32,606 bases of DNA from Candidatus Sabulitectum sp. (GTDB lineage Bacteria; Fermentibacterota; Fermentibacteria; Fermentibacterales; JCC-6): contig JAGLDY010000015.1 of assembly GCA_023145375.1 (NCBI GenBank), forward strand, positions 74,007 to 106,612. The letters are read 5' to 3'. How positions within the stretch are numbered: position 1 is the first letter of the stretch; each line of letters starts with the position of its first letter. Below are positions 7,618 through 15,538 of this stretch, piece by piece. Below the pieces are notes generated by a model, which saw only the letters and a list, made by a program, of their open reading frames with translations, was not told the DNA's origin and made no database searches. Both the position numbers and the translations under genes were made by a program.

Positions 7618-8715
7618 CTATCTCTTGAATATCTCCCCGGACGCAGTGCGTTTTACGGTCAAAATGGCAACTAAGATCCACACTGTGATCAACCCTGTCA
7701 GACAGGTCAGACCAACGATGAGGAAAAAAGGCTCGTGGAAGATTGAGTTCAGCAATCCAGTTGAGACCACAAAGGCTCCCAGGGGGAAAGCAAAAGCCCA
7801 CCAGCTCATTGCAAAGGTCAGCTTCTCCCAGCGGTGGTGAAGTGCAGTTATTACAATGGCCAGAAGAAGCCAGAAGAAAGCAAAGCCCCACAGGCTGACT
7901 CCAGCTACTCTGGTGAGAGTGGAAAGAACAGAGGCTACAGGGTCGGAAAGAGCAAGCCCGATCTTGAGAGATGGTATCATCTTTATGATAATTATTGCAA
8001 TAATCGCAGTTGGAGTTATTCCGATCCACATTGTTGGAGCAAGATGGGAAGGGGGCAGTTTATGGAACAGATACCGGGAGAAGACGGTACTGGCTACAAA
8101 AATGTAAAGAACCACACCTGTTCCCAGCGCAATAAGATTGCTAAAGAGAAGCAAGCTTCCCCAGGCTGTTCCTGCATAGATCACAGCAAGACTGTTACCC
8201 AGAACCGGCAGGATCAGGACTGAAACTGGGGGTATAAGCCAGCCCAGATTGGCGGTTTGCCATTCAAGATCCTTCTTCCCGAAATAGGTTGCCAGAAAGG
8301 TTATGGCAAATGCACCAATGCCAATTCCTCCAAGCAGCCACAGTATCCTCATTATCTCGTGTATGGTGGTATGAGGCAGGAACAGAGGACCTGCTTTTTC
8401 CAGGGCGATACCCCAGACAATAAGCGAGATGGGCATTGTGGAGAAGAAGGCAGCCGAGACCGGGTGTTTGAAATCTTCCCGGATAGCATCAAGACAACAT
8501 CCCCAGCGCAGGAACCAGGGTACAGAGATGGCAACGAACAGCAAAGCGGACAGACCCAGAAAGAAAAGTTGCAGTTGATCCGCAAAAGGGACAAATTCTT
8601 TGAAAACAAAAATGGCTATGACCATTACAGCTGTACCCATGACTGATGCATACCAGCCCGGGGAGAATGTGCGTACGATATGCTTGTTCGATATCTTTGA
8701 ACTTTCGGAGCTCAT
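7618..8715 (-). CDS. TDT/SLAC1-TehA family membrane channel or C4-dicarboxylate transporter homologue
   Basis: This is a 365-residue integral membrane protein with ten hydrophobic segments. The family signature at the N-terminus (FSPGWYASVMGTAVMVIA) and the segment KHPVSAAFFSTMP identify the tellurite-resistance/dicarboxylate transporter family, which includes bacterial TehA, yeast Mae1 and the plant anion channel SLAC1. The central pore phenylalanine of SLAC1/TehA cannot be assigned with certainty by eye. The probable role is passage of an inorganic or organic anion. A consensus sigma-70 promoter lies about 60 bases upstream, though the Shine-Dalgarno is weak. The flavoprotein gene follows in the same direction. 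Confidence 0.85.
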   Translation of the reverse strand: MSSESSKISNKHIVRTFSPGWYASVMGTAVMVIAIFVFKEFVPFADQLQLFFLGLSALLFVAISVPWFLRWGCCLDAIREDFKHPVSAAFFSTMPISLIVWGIALEKAGPLFLPHTTIHEIMRILWLLGGIGIGAFAITFLATYFGKKDLEWQTANLGWLIPPVSVLILPVLGNSLAVIYAGTAWGSLLLFSNLIALGTGVVLYIFVASTVFSRYLFHKLPPSHLAPTMWIGITPTAIIAIIIIKMIPSLKIGLALSDPVASVLSTLTRVAGVSLWGFAFFWLLLAIVITALHHRWEKLTFAMSWWAFAFPLGAFVVSTGLLNSIFHEPFFLIVGLTCLTGLITVWILVAILTVKRTASGEIFKR

Positions 8716-8776
8716 ATTTTCTACCAGTGCTTTCGCGAGAGAGGTCGGTATCGTATCAATTTAATATTGGGGCAGA

Positions 8777-8805
8777 ATCATAAATCTCGCAGGATTCTTT
8801 GTCAA
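8777..8805 (-). promoter_or_regulatory. Consensus sigma-70-type promoter for the TDT transporter-flavoprotein unit
   Basis: On the minus strand the -35 is TTGACA (8800-8805), the spacer is 17 bases, and the -10 is TATGAT (8777-8782). The start point is expected near 8770, leaving a leader of about 55 nt before the ATG at 8715. This is one of the two best housekeeping-type promoters in the window. Confidence 0.75.
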
Positions 8806-8922
8806 TCAGGAAGTGCAGATCCTTAACTGCCTTGCCCTCTCCAGAACTCTATGTTATTTTGAAGTGAATCTGGCTGATCGGGCACTAAGCTCAATCGTCC
8901 ATTTTTCTGAAGGAGAGCATAT

Positions 8923-10245
8923 ATGGTAAGGACAGGCAGGAAGATAGCAATTGTTGTTCTTCCTTTAATGACTCTGGTCTCAGGGATATTGCTGAACCTG
9001 CTGGACTATGAGTGGCTGGACTGGATCTTCAAGGTATGCCTTTCCGGAACTGTTGGTATAGGTACGAATTACATAGCGATCAAGATGCTCTTTCGGCCTC
9101 ATGAAAGAACACCCCTGGGCAGACAGGGTCTTATACCCGGGAGAAGAGACGATATTGCAGATGGAATTGCATCAGCAGTTTCAGAGCAGCTTCTGAATAC
9201 TGATTCCATTCTTGAATACCTTGAAGAGAATGACCTGGTTGAGAAGGCTGCGTCGGGACTGCTTGAGTTTGCTCACAAATTGATTAAAGATCCCCGGAAC
9301 AGAGCAAAGATCATTACTGCTATAGGCAGATACGCACAGGGAAAGGGAGTTGAACAGGCAGGACGACTGTTTTCCAGGATCGCTGAGATTATAAAGGATC
9401 ATGCTTCTGAGAAACTGTCCTCTGATGTGGTGTGGTCCCATGCAAGAAACGCTATTGAGCGGGAAATAGAAAAGCCGGAGACTCTTCATCTTCTTACAAT
9501 GGTTGTCACCGATCTTGCGGAGAGGAATGCTTCAACCATATCCAGGCTCGTGAACAGTATGCTGGAAGACTGGATCAACTCAAAAGCCTTTCTGGTCAGG
9601 AAAGCAATGATGCTGGGTAAAGGAGTATTCGGGATAGACAGTAACCGGATCAGAGATGAACTTCTTAATAAGGTTAGAAGCCCATTGTTTTTTCAGGATG
9701 TAATGGACCTGATCGGGGAGAACATCTCTTCGATTTCTTCAATGGGGGATGATCCGGCTGTGAAGCAGAGGTTCTCGGAGTTCTTTAACGAGCAGAAGCT
9801 GCGATTTGACAAATGGATAAAGACAGAAGGAGTAGCGTCAGCCAGAGAGAAACTCATTACTTATCTTGAGTCGGGGGCATTCTGGAACTGGCTTGAGAGG
9901 CAGTTGGATTCAGCTGTGTATAAGTTTGAAGCTATGGCTCAGAAGAAAATACGATCAGAGGAATTCAGAAAGACTGCAAGGGATTTCATGCTGCAGCATG
10001 CTCACAAGATAGACATCAAAGGGATGGTCAAGAAGAAAGTCAGCGAATTCGAGCTCCAGCAACTGGAAGAGCTGATAACCGATGTCAGCGGAGAAAGTCT
10101 GGCTGGTATCGAGCTTTTTGGAGGCATACTTGGTATCCTTGCGGGCCTCATCCTGATAGATCAGTGGTTTGTGCCTGTCCTCGCAGTTATTACAGGGTTA
10201 TTCTGGCTTTCTGAAAAGCTGCTTGCAGGTAAGAAAAAGTGTTAG
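8923..10245 (+). CDS. DUF445 family membrane-anchored protein
   Basis: This encodes 440 residues. The DUF445 hallmark GTNYIAIKMLFRPHERTPL follows two N-terminal membrane segments (residues 8-28 and 32-55). The middle 330 residues are long amphipathic helices with few prolines, and a final pair of membrane helices (GILGILAGLILI and WFVPVLAVITGLFWL) closes the protein. This hairpin-helix-hairpin topology is standard for the family, whose function is unknown although it is widespread in bacteria. GGAGAG lies 6 bases before the ATG. It stands alone, divergent from the TDT gene. Confidence 0.88.
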   Translation: MVRTGRKIAIVVLPLMTLVSGILLNLLDYEWLDWIFKVCLSGTVGIGTNYIAIKMLFRPHERTPLGRQGLIPGRRDDIADGIASAVSEQLLNTDSILEYLEENDLVEKAASGLLEFAHKLIKDPRNRAKIITAIGRYAQGKGVEQAGRLFSRIAEIIKDHASEKLSSDVVWSHARNAIEREIEKPETLHLLTMVVTDLAERNASTISRLVNSMLEDWINSKAFLVRKAMMLGKGVFGIDSNRIRDELLNKVRSPLFFQDVMDLIGENISSISSMGDDPAVKQRFSEFFNEQKLRFDKWIKTEGVASAREKLITYLESGAFWNWLERQLDSAVYKFEAMAQKKIRSEEFRKTARDFMLQHAHKIDIKGMVKKKVSEFELQQLEELITDVSGESLAGIELFGGILGILAGLILIDQWFVPVLAVITGLFWLSEKLLAGKKKC

Positions 10246-10305
10246 AGCGTTTGTGGCATGTTCAGGCATGATAATTGAAGTAACCCAAATGAATGGAGTA
10301 GCAAT

Positions 10306-10677
10306 ATGAAGATCACTGCATTTCTTTTTCTTGTTGTGCTTGCCGCCGGGTGTGGAAGCCAGCAACCGGAGACAGATCCTGCAATTAACATCTCAGCAAC
10401 AGATGTCATTGCGGAGGTAGCTGTGGCGCACCTCACTAGTGGGATCGATCTGGCAAATCAGAATGTCTGCCGGGCAAATTTGCTTACGATTTCAGCATCT
10501 ATTGCCATGTATCAAGCTCAGAATGGAGAGCTTCCAGCCACATTGGGTGAAGTCGGGTCCACCATCTGTCCGGAAGCAGGAGCATACAAATACGTTGTTG
10601 ACGGACAAAACTGGACTGTGAGCTGTCCGGCAACGCCATCTCATGGCTCTGTGGAGAGCGGTGCCAGCAGCTGGTAG
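10306..10677 (+). CDS. Lipoprotein with pseudopilin-like C-terminal domain
   Basis: This encodes 123 residues. A signal peptide ends in the lipobox LAAGC (lipidated Cys16), followed by GSQQPETDP, a typical flexible linker. The C-terminal part (CRANLLTISASIAMYQAQNG, then ELPATLGEVG, a Cys, AYKYVVDG, and SCPATPSHG) follows the pattern of type II secretion major pseudopilins and type IV pilins: a helix ending in Tyr, then NG-x-x-P-x-x-L, then a disulfide-bounded beta sheet. The prepilin cleavage site is replaced by a lipobox, so it would be membrane-anchored and not assembled as a pilus. Function is unknown. GGAG lies 6 bases before the ATG. Confidence 0.72.
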   Translation: MKITAFLFLVVLAAGCGSQQPETDPAINISATDVIAEVAVAHLTSGIDLANQNVCRANLLTISASIAMYQAQNGELPATLGEVGSTICPEAGAYKYVVDGQNWTVSCPATPSHGSVESGASSW

Positions 10678-10681
10678 AAGA

Positions 10682-12040
10682 TCAGTTCTTTTCTATGTGA
10701 TCACTTAGTTCATCAACTGAAACACCCAGTAATTCTGCAGCCTGATCCATGTTTCCGCCGCAGTATTTGATCGTTCTTTCTATGTGATCTGTAATTGTGT
10801 CCTTGAGAAGTGCCGGTGTGAAGTCACCTGAAACCTCCCCGGGTGTTATCCGCTCTCTTATGTAGGGAGAAAGGGAATCAGAAGAGATTACGCTGTTTTC
10901 TGTGCCGACCACCGCACAGGCGATAATGTTCTGGAGTTCCTGGATGTTGTCCGGGTAGTTGTACTGAATAAGCATTTTCATTAGTTCATCAGAAACGGTA
11001 AGCTCATTCTCTTTTCTATCCTGCTTGATGAGCTCCTTGTTCAGGAAGTGTTCCACGATCAGAGGAATATCCTCAGTCCTGTCTCGGAGTGGAGGTATCC
11101 TGATTGAATTTACCATTAGATGATACAGGAGATCTCTGGAGAATGTATCCCTGTACTTGGAGGTGGTTAGATCCCGGGTAGATGAAACAATTATTCTAAC
11201 ATTGCCCTTTATGATCTCAGTGGAGTTGTCTCTGTAAAACTCTGAGTTCTGGATCACTCTTTTCAGCCTTGCCTGAACTGGCAGTTCAAGGCAGTCTATG
11301 TTGTCTATGAAAAGAGTTCCTCCGGAGGCAGCCTCTATGAATCCAAGCTTTTCATCGTGTTTGCCACTCCAGTCTTTTGCTCTGCCAAAGAGTTCAGCAG
11401 AGAAGTCTTCCTGTCTGTAGGCAGCACCATCCACTGCGATGAACGGCCCTTTGGCGCGAAGACTTGTCTGATGGATCGCCCGGGCAAGGCTTTCCTTGCC
11501 GGTACCCTGCTCTCCCCAGATGAATATGCTTAGATCGCATTTAGCCACTCTATCCGCGCTGTGGAAAAGCCGGATCATTTCAGAATTCTTTGTGGGAAGG
11601 TGTTCGAAGATAGTCTTATCTATCAGCTCATCCTTAGTGAGGGTTTCTGCAAGCTCATCTATCCCCTCGCTCATGGCTCCGTGCTCTATGGCGCTGTCAA
11701 GCACTTCAATAAGGTGTTCATCATCCACAGGTTTTGTCAGGTAGTCAAATGCTCCCCGTTTCATGCTCTTTACAGCAAGGTCAACATCATTTGCTCCTGT
11801 GAGAATAATAACAGGGATTGAAATACGCTTAACTCTTATCATGTTGAGTATGTCTATACCGCTTACATTCGGCATATCCAGGTCAAGCATGATCACATCA
11901 AACTTCTCCTGTTCCAGAAGGTTCTCAACTTCTCTGGAGTCATTCACAACGGTGGAATCAAACCTTTCAGTCTGCATGAGAAAAACCATGAAGTAATTGG
12001 TTACTGCAACATCATCGTCCACTATCAGAACTTTTTTCAT
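10682..12040 (-). CDS. NtrC-family response regulator with degenerate AAA+ domain
   Basis: This encodes 452 residues: a receiver domain (1-120; acidic pocket DDD 8-10, phosphoacceptor Asp53, Thr81, Lys103), an AAA+ domain (about 150-385) and a Fis-like C-terminal helix-turn-helix ending VSVDELSDHIEKN. Walker A is intact (GEQGTGKE, 176-183). The sigma-54 contact loop GAFTGA expected near 222-229 reads KDWSGKHD, and the Walker B glutamate is Asn247 (FIDNID instead of FLDEIG). ATP hydrolysis and sigma-54 remodelling are therefore doubtful, and it may act as a phosphorylation-controlled DNA-binding protein. The start overlaps the kinase stop by 4 bases (ATGA), so the pair is translationally coupled. 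Confidence 0.9.
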   Translation of the reverse strand: MKKVLIVDDDVAVTNYFMVFLMQTERFDSTVVNDSREVENLLEQEKFDVIMLDLDMPNVSGIDILNMIRVKRISIPVIILTGANDVDLAVKSMKRGAFDYLTKPVDDEHLIEVLDSAIEHGAMSEGIDELAETLTKDELIDKTIFEHLPTKNSEMIRLFHSADRVAKCDLSIFIWGEQGTGKESLARAIHQTSLRAKGPFIAVDGAAYRQEDFSAELFGRAKDWSGKHDEKLGFIEAASGGTLFIDNIDCLELPVQARLKRVIQNSEFYRDNSTEIIKGNVRIIVSSTRDLTTSKYRDTFSRDLLYHLMVNSIRIPPLRDRTEDIPLIVEHFLNKELIKQDRKENELTVSDELMKMLIQYNYPDNIQELQNIIACAVVGTENSVISSDSLSPYIRERITPGEVSGDFTPALLKDTITDHIERTIKYCGGNMDQAAELLGVSVDELSDHIEKN

Positions 12041-14016
12041 GATTTGTTCTCCCTGCTCCCTGTTACTGGGATCCTGATGGTGAATTTCGTACCTTCTCCC
12101 GGCTTACTTGTCACAGAGATGCTTCCTCCATGTTCCTCAACTATTCTGTAGGTAATGGCCAGCCCCAGTCCGGTTCCCCCCTTTGATCTTTTAGTTGTAA
12201 AGAAGGGGTCAAAGATCTGCCTCTGAGTCTTTTCATCCATACCTTTCCCGTTATCCTCGATCTCAACAACAACTGTTTCTTTATCCATGGATGAGCTAAC
12301 TGTTATAAGACCCTTTGCGTCATCTGGAATGGCCTGTGAAGCGTTAACAATGAGATTAACCAGCACCTGTTCTATCTTCTGGGAATTGCCCGGGAAGATC
12401 GCCATATTTTCTGAGAGTTCAAGCTGCATTTCTCCATGCTTGTGAACCTCATTCTGCACAAGTCTCTGGGTGGCACAGATCAGAGTATTGATATCCACAT
12501 TATCCACAAGCAGGCCGTCATCTTTCCTGGCAAAGCCCCTGAGACCCTCTACGATCCCTTTGATCCTCTCAGAACCGTGGCCCATGTCATCCACCAGGGT
12601 CATGATATGCTCCCTGAAAAATGCGTACTTCAGTCTGGCAATCTTAAGATCCGGGTGCTGTTTCTGGTAATCATCCACTATCGGCAGCATATCATCCAGA
12701 GCCTGCTTAACGATCTTAATATTTCCCCGGATGAACTGATTGGGATTGTTTATCTCGTGGCCTATGCCACTGACAAGCTGCCCAAGTGAAGCCAGCTTAT
12801 CCGCCTGCTGGATCTGCTGCTCGTAGGTTTTCTCCAGGGTAACATCCCTGTAGAATTCCATTATACCCTCAACTTCCTCGTCTTTGTTGAATACGGGCAG
12901 GGCGTGTACTTCAAGATAGCGTTCTTCATCCCTTATGGTTACAGTGACCGGGGTCTTCTTCCTGATAATCTTTGTCAGTCTGCAGTCGACGCAGGGGCTT
13001 TCCCTGTTAAAGCATGCACGGAAGCACTTGTCTCCAGATTCAATATCATCCCGGTTGCTCATGATCACATCCCAGTTAAGATCTATCATGAGAACTTTGT
13101 CTGGGATGGCTTTGAACATTGTTTCGAATCTTCTGCTGCTCTCGTCCATGGTCTCGTTGACCCTGTTCAGGTATGAATCCACGGTACTGAGCTTCTGTTT
13201 CTGTGATTCGAGTTCGGATTCTCTTGTTGTTATCTCTTTTTCAAGTTCAGCCAGTCTTCTGCTGAAATCTTCTTCCTCTCCCTGTTTAAGAGCTATATTC
13301 TCGGAAAGCTCCTTGCGCTCAAGGGCAAGGCTGAGCATCCTCCCGATCTGCTTCATCATCTTCCACTCTTCAGGGAGCATCTCTTTTCCATTGTTAAGGT
13401 AGCCTACCCTGATCTCACCCTTCAACTCTCCGTTAATGAAGAGCTTAGTGCTGATGAATGCACTTCCTTCCGGCTCTTGACCGTACTCTATGCCCTGGTA
13501 GATCGAGTAGACTGTGGCCTCATCCGGGTAACGCATTCCCTGCGCCAGAAAAGGGGGCAGCTTGGTAAAAAAGTCCTTAATGGTTGTGGAAGCCTCTATC
13601 CACTCTGCAACTGAATAGAGACAGGAGAGTTCCTTCACTCGTTCCTCTTTCTCCCAGCCGTCGAGTTTTCTCAGTGAATCAGCCTGTTTCCCGAAGATAA
13701 GGTAGAATCCGCCTGTGACGCTGTTTGTAAACGCAACCTTCATCGGAATTGGTATGGAATCCATCGTTCCTGTGGAAAAGACCGCAAGAACCCCCCGGGC
13801 ACCGCTGCTTGCCTTCTTCATTGCGTTCCTGAATGATCTGATGGAGGACTTGTCCAGGAGATCTTTCAGGTGTCTGCCTGTTACATCCGGATCCCGGGTG
13901 GAACATGCATTTTGCATCAGTGGACTGACGTAATGGATCTTTTCGTTGTCATCAACAACCAGGAGAAAATCAAAAGTGGTTTCTATGAGCGAATAGAGAT
14001 CGTCAAGACTTATCAT
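12037..14016 (-). CDS. PAS-GAF-PAS sensor histidine kinase
   Basis: This encodes 659 residues with no membrane segment, so it is a cytosolic sensor. An N-terminal PAS domain covers 1-115 and a GAF-like domain 120-235 (KELSCLYSVAEWIEAS, then PPFLAQGMRYPDEA). A coiled coil runs from 235-290. A second PAS at 295-400 carries the cysteine cluster Cys331, Cys335, Cys342 and Cys345. The dimerisation domain has the phospho-acceptor His420 in SGIGHEINNPNQFI. The ATPase domain has an N box (LVNLIVNASQAI), DNGKGM, DPFFTTKRSKGGTGLGL. It should phosphorylate the overlapping downstream response regulator. The PAS cysteine pattern is common in anaerobe sensors and could bind a metal or respond to redox, which is inference. 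Confidence 0.92.
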   Translation of the reverse strand: MISLDDLYSLIETTFDFLLVVDDNEKIHYVSPLMQNACSTRDPDVTGRHLKDLLDKSSIRSFRNAMKKASSGARGVLAVFSTGTMDSIPIPMKVAFTNSVTGGFYLIFGKQADSLRKLDGWEKEERVKELSCLYSVAEWIEASTTIKDFFTKLPPFLAQGMRYPDEATVYSIYQGIEYGQEPEGSAFISTKLFINGELKGEIRVGYLNNGKEMLPEEWKMMKQIGRMLSLALERKELSENIALKQGEEEDFSRRLAELEKEITTRESELESQKQKLSTVDSYLNRVNETMDESSRRFETMFKAIPDKVLMIDLNWDVIMSNRDDIESGDKCFRACFNRESPCVDCRLTKIIRKKTPVTVTIRDEERYLEVHALPVFNKDEEVEGIMEFYRDVTLEKTYEQQIQQADKLASLGQLVSGIGHEINNPNQFIRGNIKIVKQALDDMLPIVDDYQKQHPDLKIARLKYAFFREHIMTLVDDMGHGSERIKGIVEGLRGFARKDDGLLVDNVDINTLICATQRLVQNEVHKHGEMQLELSENMAIFPGNSQKIEQVLVNLIVNASQAIPDDAKGLITVSSSMDKETVVVEIEDNGKGMDEKTQRQIFDPFFTTKRSKGGTGLGLAITYRIVEEHGGSISVTSKPGEGTKFTIRIPVTGSRENKS

Positions 14017-14162
14017 TATGCCCTTTCCGGGTTCCGAGACATACGAATAAAAGCAACTTTCTTAAATGTTACAATCTTTGACTATCGTCAACCGCGCATT
14101 GTTGTTGCGAAGTATCAACTTCTGAAATCTCTGCGGTTTTCCTTAATGGGTTGACCTCGCAT

Positions 14163-14681
14163 TCAAACGCCCCGGGGTTCAAATACAGGATGGGGTTCTG
14201 TGCGGTATTCCCTGCCAAGCATAAATTCAACCCACTGTTCAAGGGTCAGAGCATTTCTGCCTGCAGGTTCAGAACCATGAGTGGCAAAGATCTCACCACC
14301 TATCATCTCATCAAATAGTTTGTTGGGATTATCCCCGTCAATTATCAGAAGGCGTTTCTGAAACGCCAGCATTCTCCATTCCTCCGAAAAGAACTTCCAC
14401 CTGGTACCGCAGTTCTTGCAGTAGTACGCACCTTCCAGCCAGTATTCCTTCTGGTATTCTTCTATTTCAGAGAAACAATCAAGCTCTCGCGCAGAGTCAA
14501 CCAGTTGATTCTGAATGTTATCCATCCACCCTGGTCCCTGGCTCTTGCCAGCCCAGAATACAAACTTCTTGAATCCGCAGGGGCAGCCATCTTCCGAGCA
14601 GTAGTGATCCAGTACCTGCTTAACTGCAAGCTCTCTGTCCTTGATCGGCTGCTTCATTTCTCTGAGCTGTTCTTTGTTCAC
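14163..14681 (-). CDS. Hypothetical protein with paired Cys motifs
   Basis: I do not recognise this 172-residue soluble protein. It has two cysteine groups, CSEDGCPCGF near residues 28-37 and YYCKNCGTRW near 87-96, which together could form one zinc-ribbon-like metal site. The C-terminal half is charged and ends PHPVFEPRGV. The start codon is GTG with GGAG 6 bases upstream, which decides it over shorter options. It lies just upstream of the histidine kinase gene on the same strand, with a 146-base gap. A shared role is possible but not shown. It is divergent from the toxin-antitoxin operon. Confidence 0.65.
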   Translation of the reverse strand: MNKEQLREMKQPIKDRELAVKQVLDHYCSEDGCPCGFKKFVFWAGKSQGPGWMDNIQNQLVDSARELDCFSEIEEYQKEYWLEGAYYCKNCGTRWKFFSEEWRMLAFQKRLLIIDGDNPNKLFDEMIGGEIFATHGSEPAGRNALTLEQWVEFMLGREYRTEPHPVFEPRGV

Positions 14682-14832
14682 AGTAGTCTCCAGACCTATT
14701 GGCTCACTTCAGGCAACTCAATCATGTAAACTTTCTGAACATTGGACAATGGATAGTGGGTAGTGCAAGACTTCTATTGGCAGCAGATCTGGAATGCCTG
14801 CTCGTGTGAATCCCGTTTTTTGAAAAGATATA

Positions 14833-14873
14833 CTTTTTATACGGTTGCATAAAAGGTTTTCTAATAGTACATT
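14833..14873 (+). promoter_or_regulatory. Promoter and possible operator of the Phd/ParE operon
   Basis: A -35 of TTGCAT (14845-14850), a 17-base spacer and a -10 of TACATT (14868-14873) predict a start near 14880, just before the strong Shine-Dalgarno. An inverted repeat, CTTTTTAT at 14833-14840 and ATAAAAGG at 14849-14856 (7 of 8 paired), overlaps the -35 and is a candidate site for autorepression by the antitoxin. Confidence 0.45.
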
Positions 14874-14899
14874 TAGTTGTATGAAAGGAGGTACGTCAA

Positions 14900-15175
14900 T
14901 TGAGGATTCCGCAGATCATTCCAATTACCGATTTGAGACAGGATGCAGCATCCGTTTTACAGCAGGTTCGAAAATCAGATGAACCGCTTGTAATAACTCA
15001 AAGGGGCAGACCGGCAGCTGTTTTGTTGAGCATTGAGGCATACGAAAAGTCGGACAGGGATAGACAGCTACTGCTGATGCTTGCACAAGGAGATAAGGAG
15101 ATTGCAACAAGTGAGGGTTACAGCCTTCACAGTGTCATGGAAGAAGCAGACCAGATACTCAATGGTGAACAGTGA
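14900..15175 (+). CDS. Phd/YefM-type antitoxin
   Basis: This encodes 91 residues. The N-terminal DNA-binding fold is typical: ITDLRQDAASVLQQV, then EPLVITQRGRPAAVLLS, then EAYE. In this family the N-terminus binds the operator as a dimer, and the C-terminal tail (here ending MEEADQILNGEQ) wraps and neutralises the toxin. The start is TTG, preceded by a near-perfect GAAAGGAGGT 8 bases upstream. The last bases overlap the toxin start (GTGA). Autoregulation with the toxin as co-repressor is the family norm. Confidence 0.88.
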   Translation: MRIPQIIPITDLRQDAASVLQQVRKSDEPLVITQRGRPAAVLLSIEAYEKSDRDRQLLLMLAQGDKEIATSEGYSLHSVMEEADQILNGEQ

Positions 15176-15474
15176 GAATCAGGTTTACTCCATCAGCAAG
15201 AACACAATTCTTAGCAGGTATATCGTACATAAGAAGAGATGATCCAAAGGCTGCCATGGATTTCAGAATAAAAGCCGAAAAGGCTCTTTGTAGACTAACT
15301 GATTTCCCGAAGTCCGGCAGGATCATTCCTGAGTTCCCATATCTGCCTCATAGAGAGCTTCTTGTCAGGCCATATCGATTCTTCTACCGAGAAGTTGAAA
15401 TGACGATCTGGATTGTTGCAGTCTGGCATTGTGCCCAACTACCGAATAACCCACCCTCAATAAAGAACCTCTGA
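15172..15474 (+). CDS. RelE/ParE-superfamily toxin
   Basis: This encodes 100 residues and starts at a GTG that overlaps the antitoxin stop by 4 bases. Features of the fold are visible: an N-terminal strand RIRFTPSARTQFLAGISYI, a helix DPKAAMDFRIKAEKALCRL, the FPKSGRIIPEFP turn, and the C-terminal strands RELLVRPYRFFYREVE, IWIVAVWH. The RELLV-x-x-Y-R-x-x-Y pattern is closer to ParE (gyrase-directed) than to ribosome-cutting RelE, but the target cannot be fixed by eye. It is the partner of the Phd/YefM antitoxin just upstream, in the usual antitoxin-first order. Confidence 0.87.
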   Translation: MRIRFTPSARTQFLAGISYIRRDDPKAAMDFRIKAEKALCRLTDFPKSGRIIPEFPYLPHRELLVRPYRFFYREVEMTIWIVAVWHCAQLPNNPPSIKNL

Positions 15475-15538
15475 TGCTGATGTCAAAGCAGATCGTACGA
15501 TTGTGAAGCTTTGCTGCTAAAAAGAAGGAGAGTTTCAA

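Noticed and set aside
7541-8029. N-terminal extension of the flavoprotein
   Set aside because: It is an out-of-frame reading of the TDT transporter gene; the flavin-binding N-terminus and Shine-Dalgarno place the start at 7540.
14062-14091. Promoter for the histidine kinase built on TTGACG (minus strand), and the TTGAC-GATA-GTCAA dyad around it
   Set aside because: No acceptable -10 lies 16-18 bases away; the dyad is short (5 bp) and may be chance.
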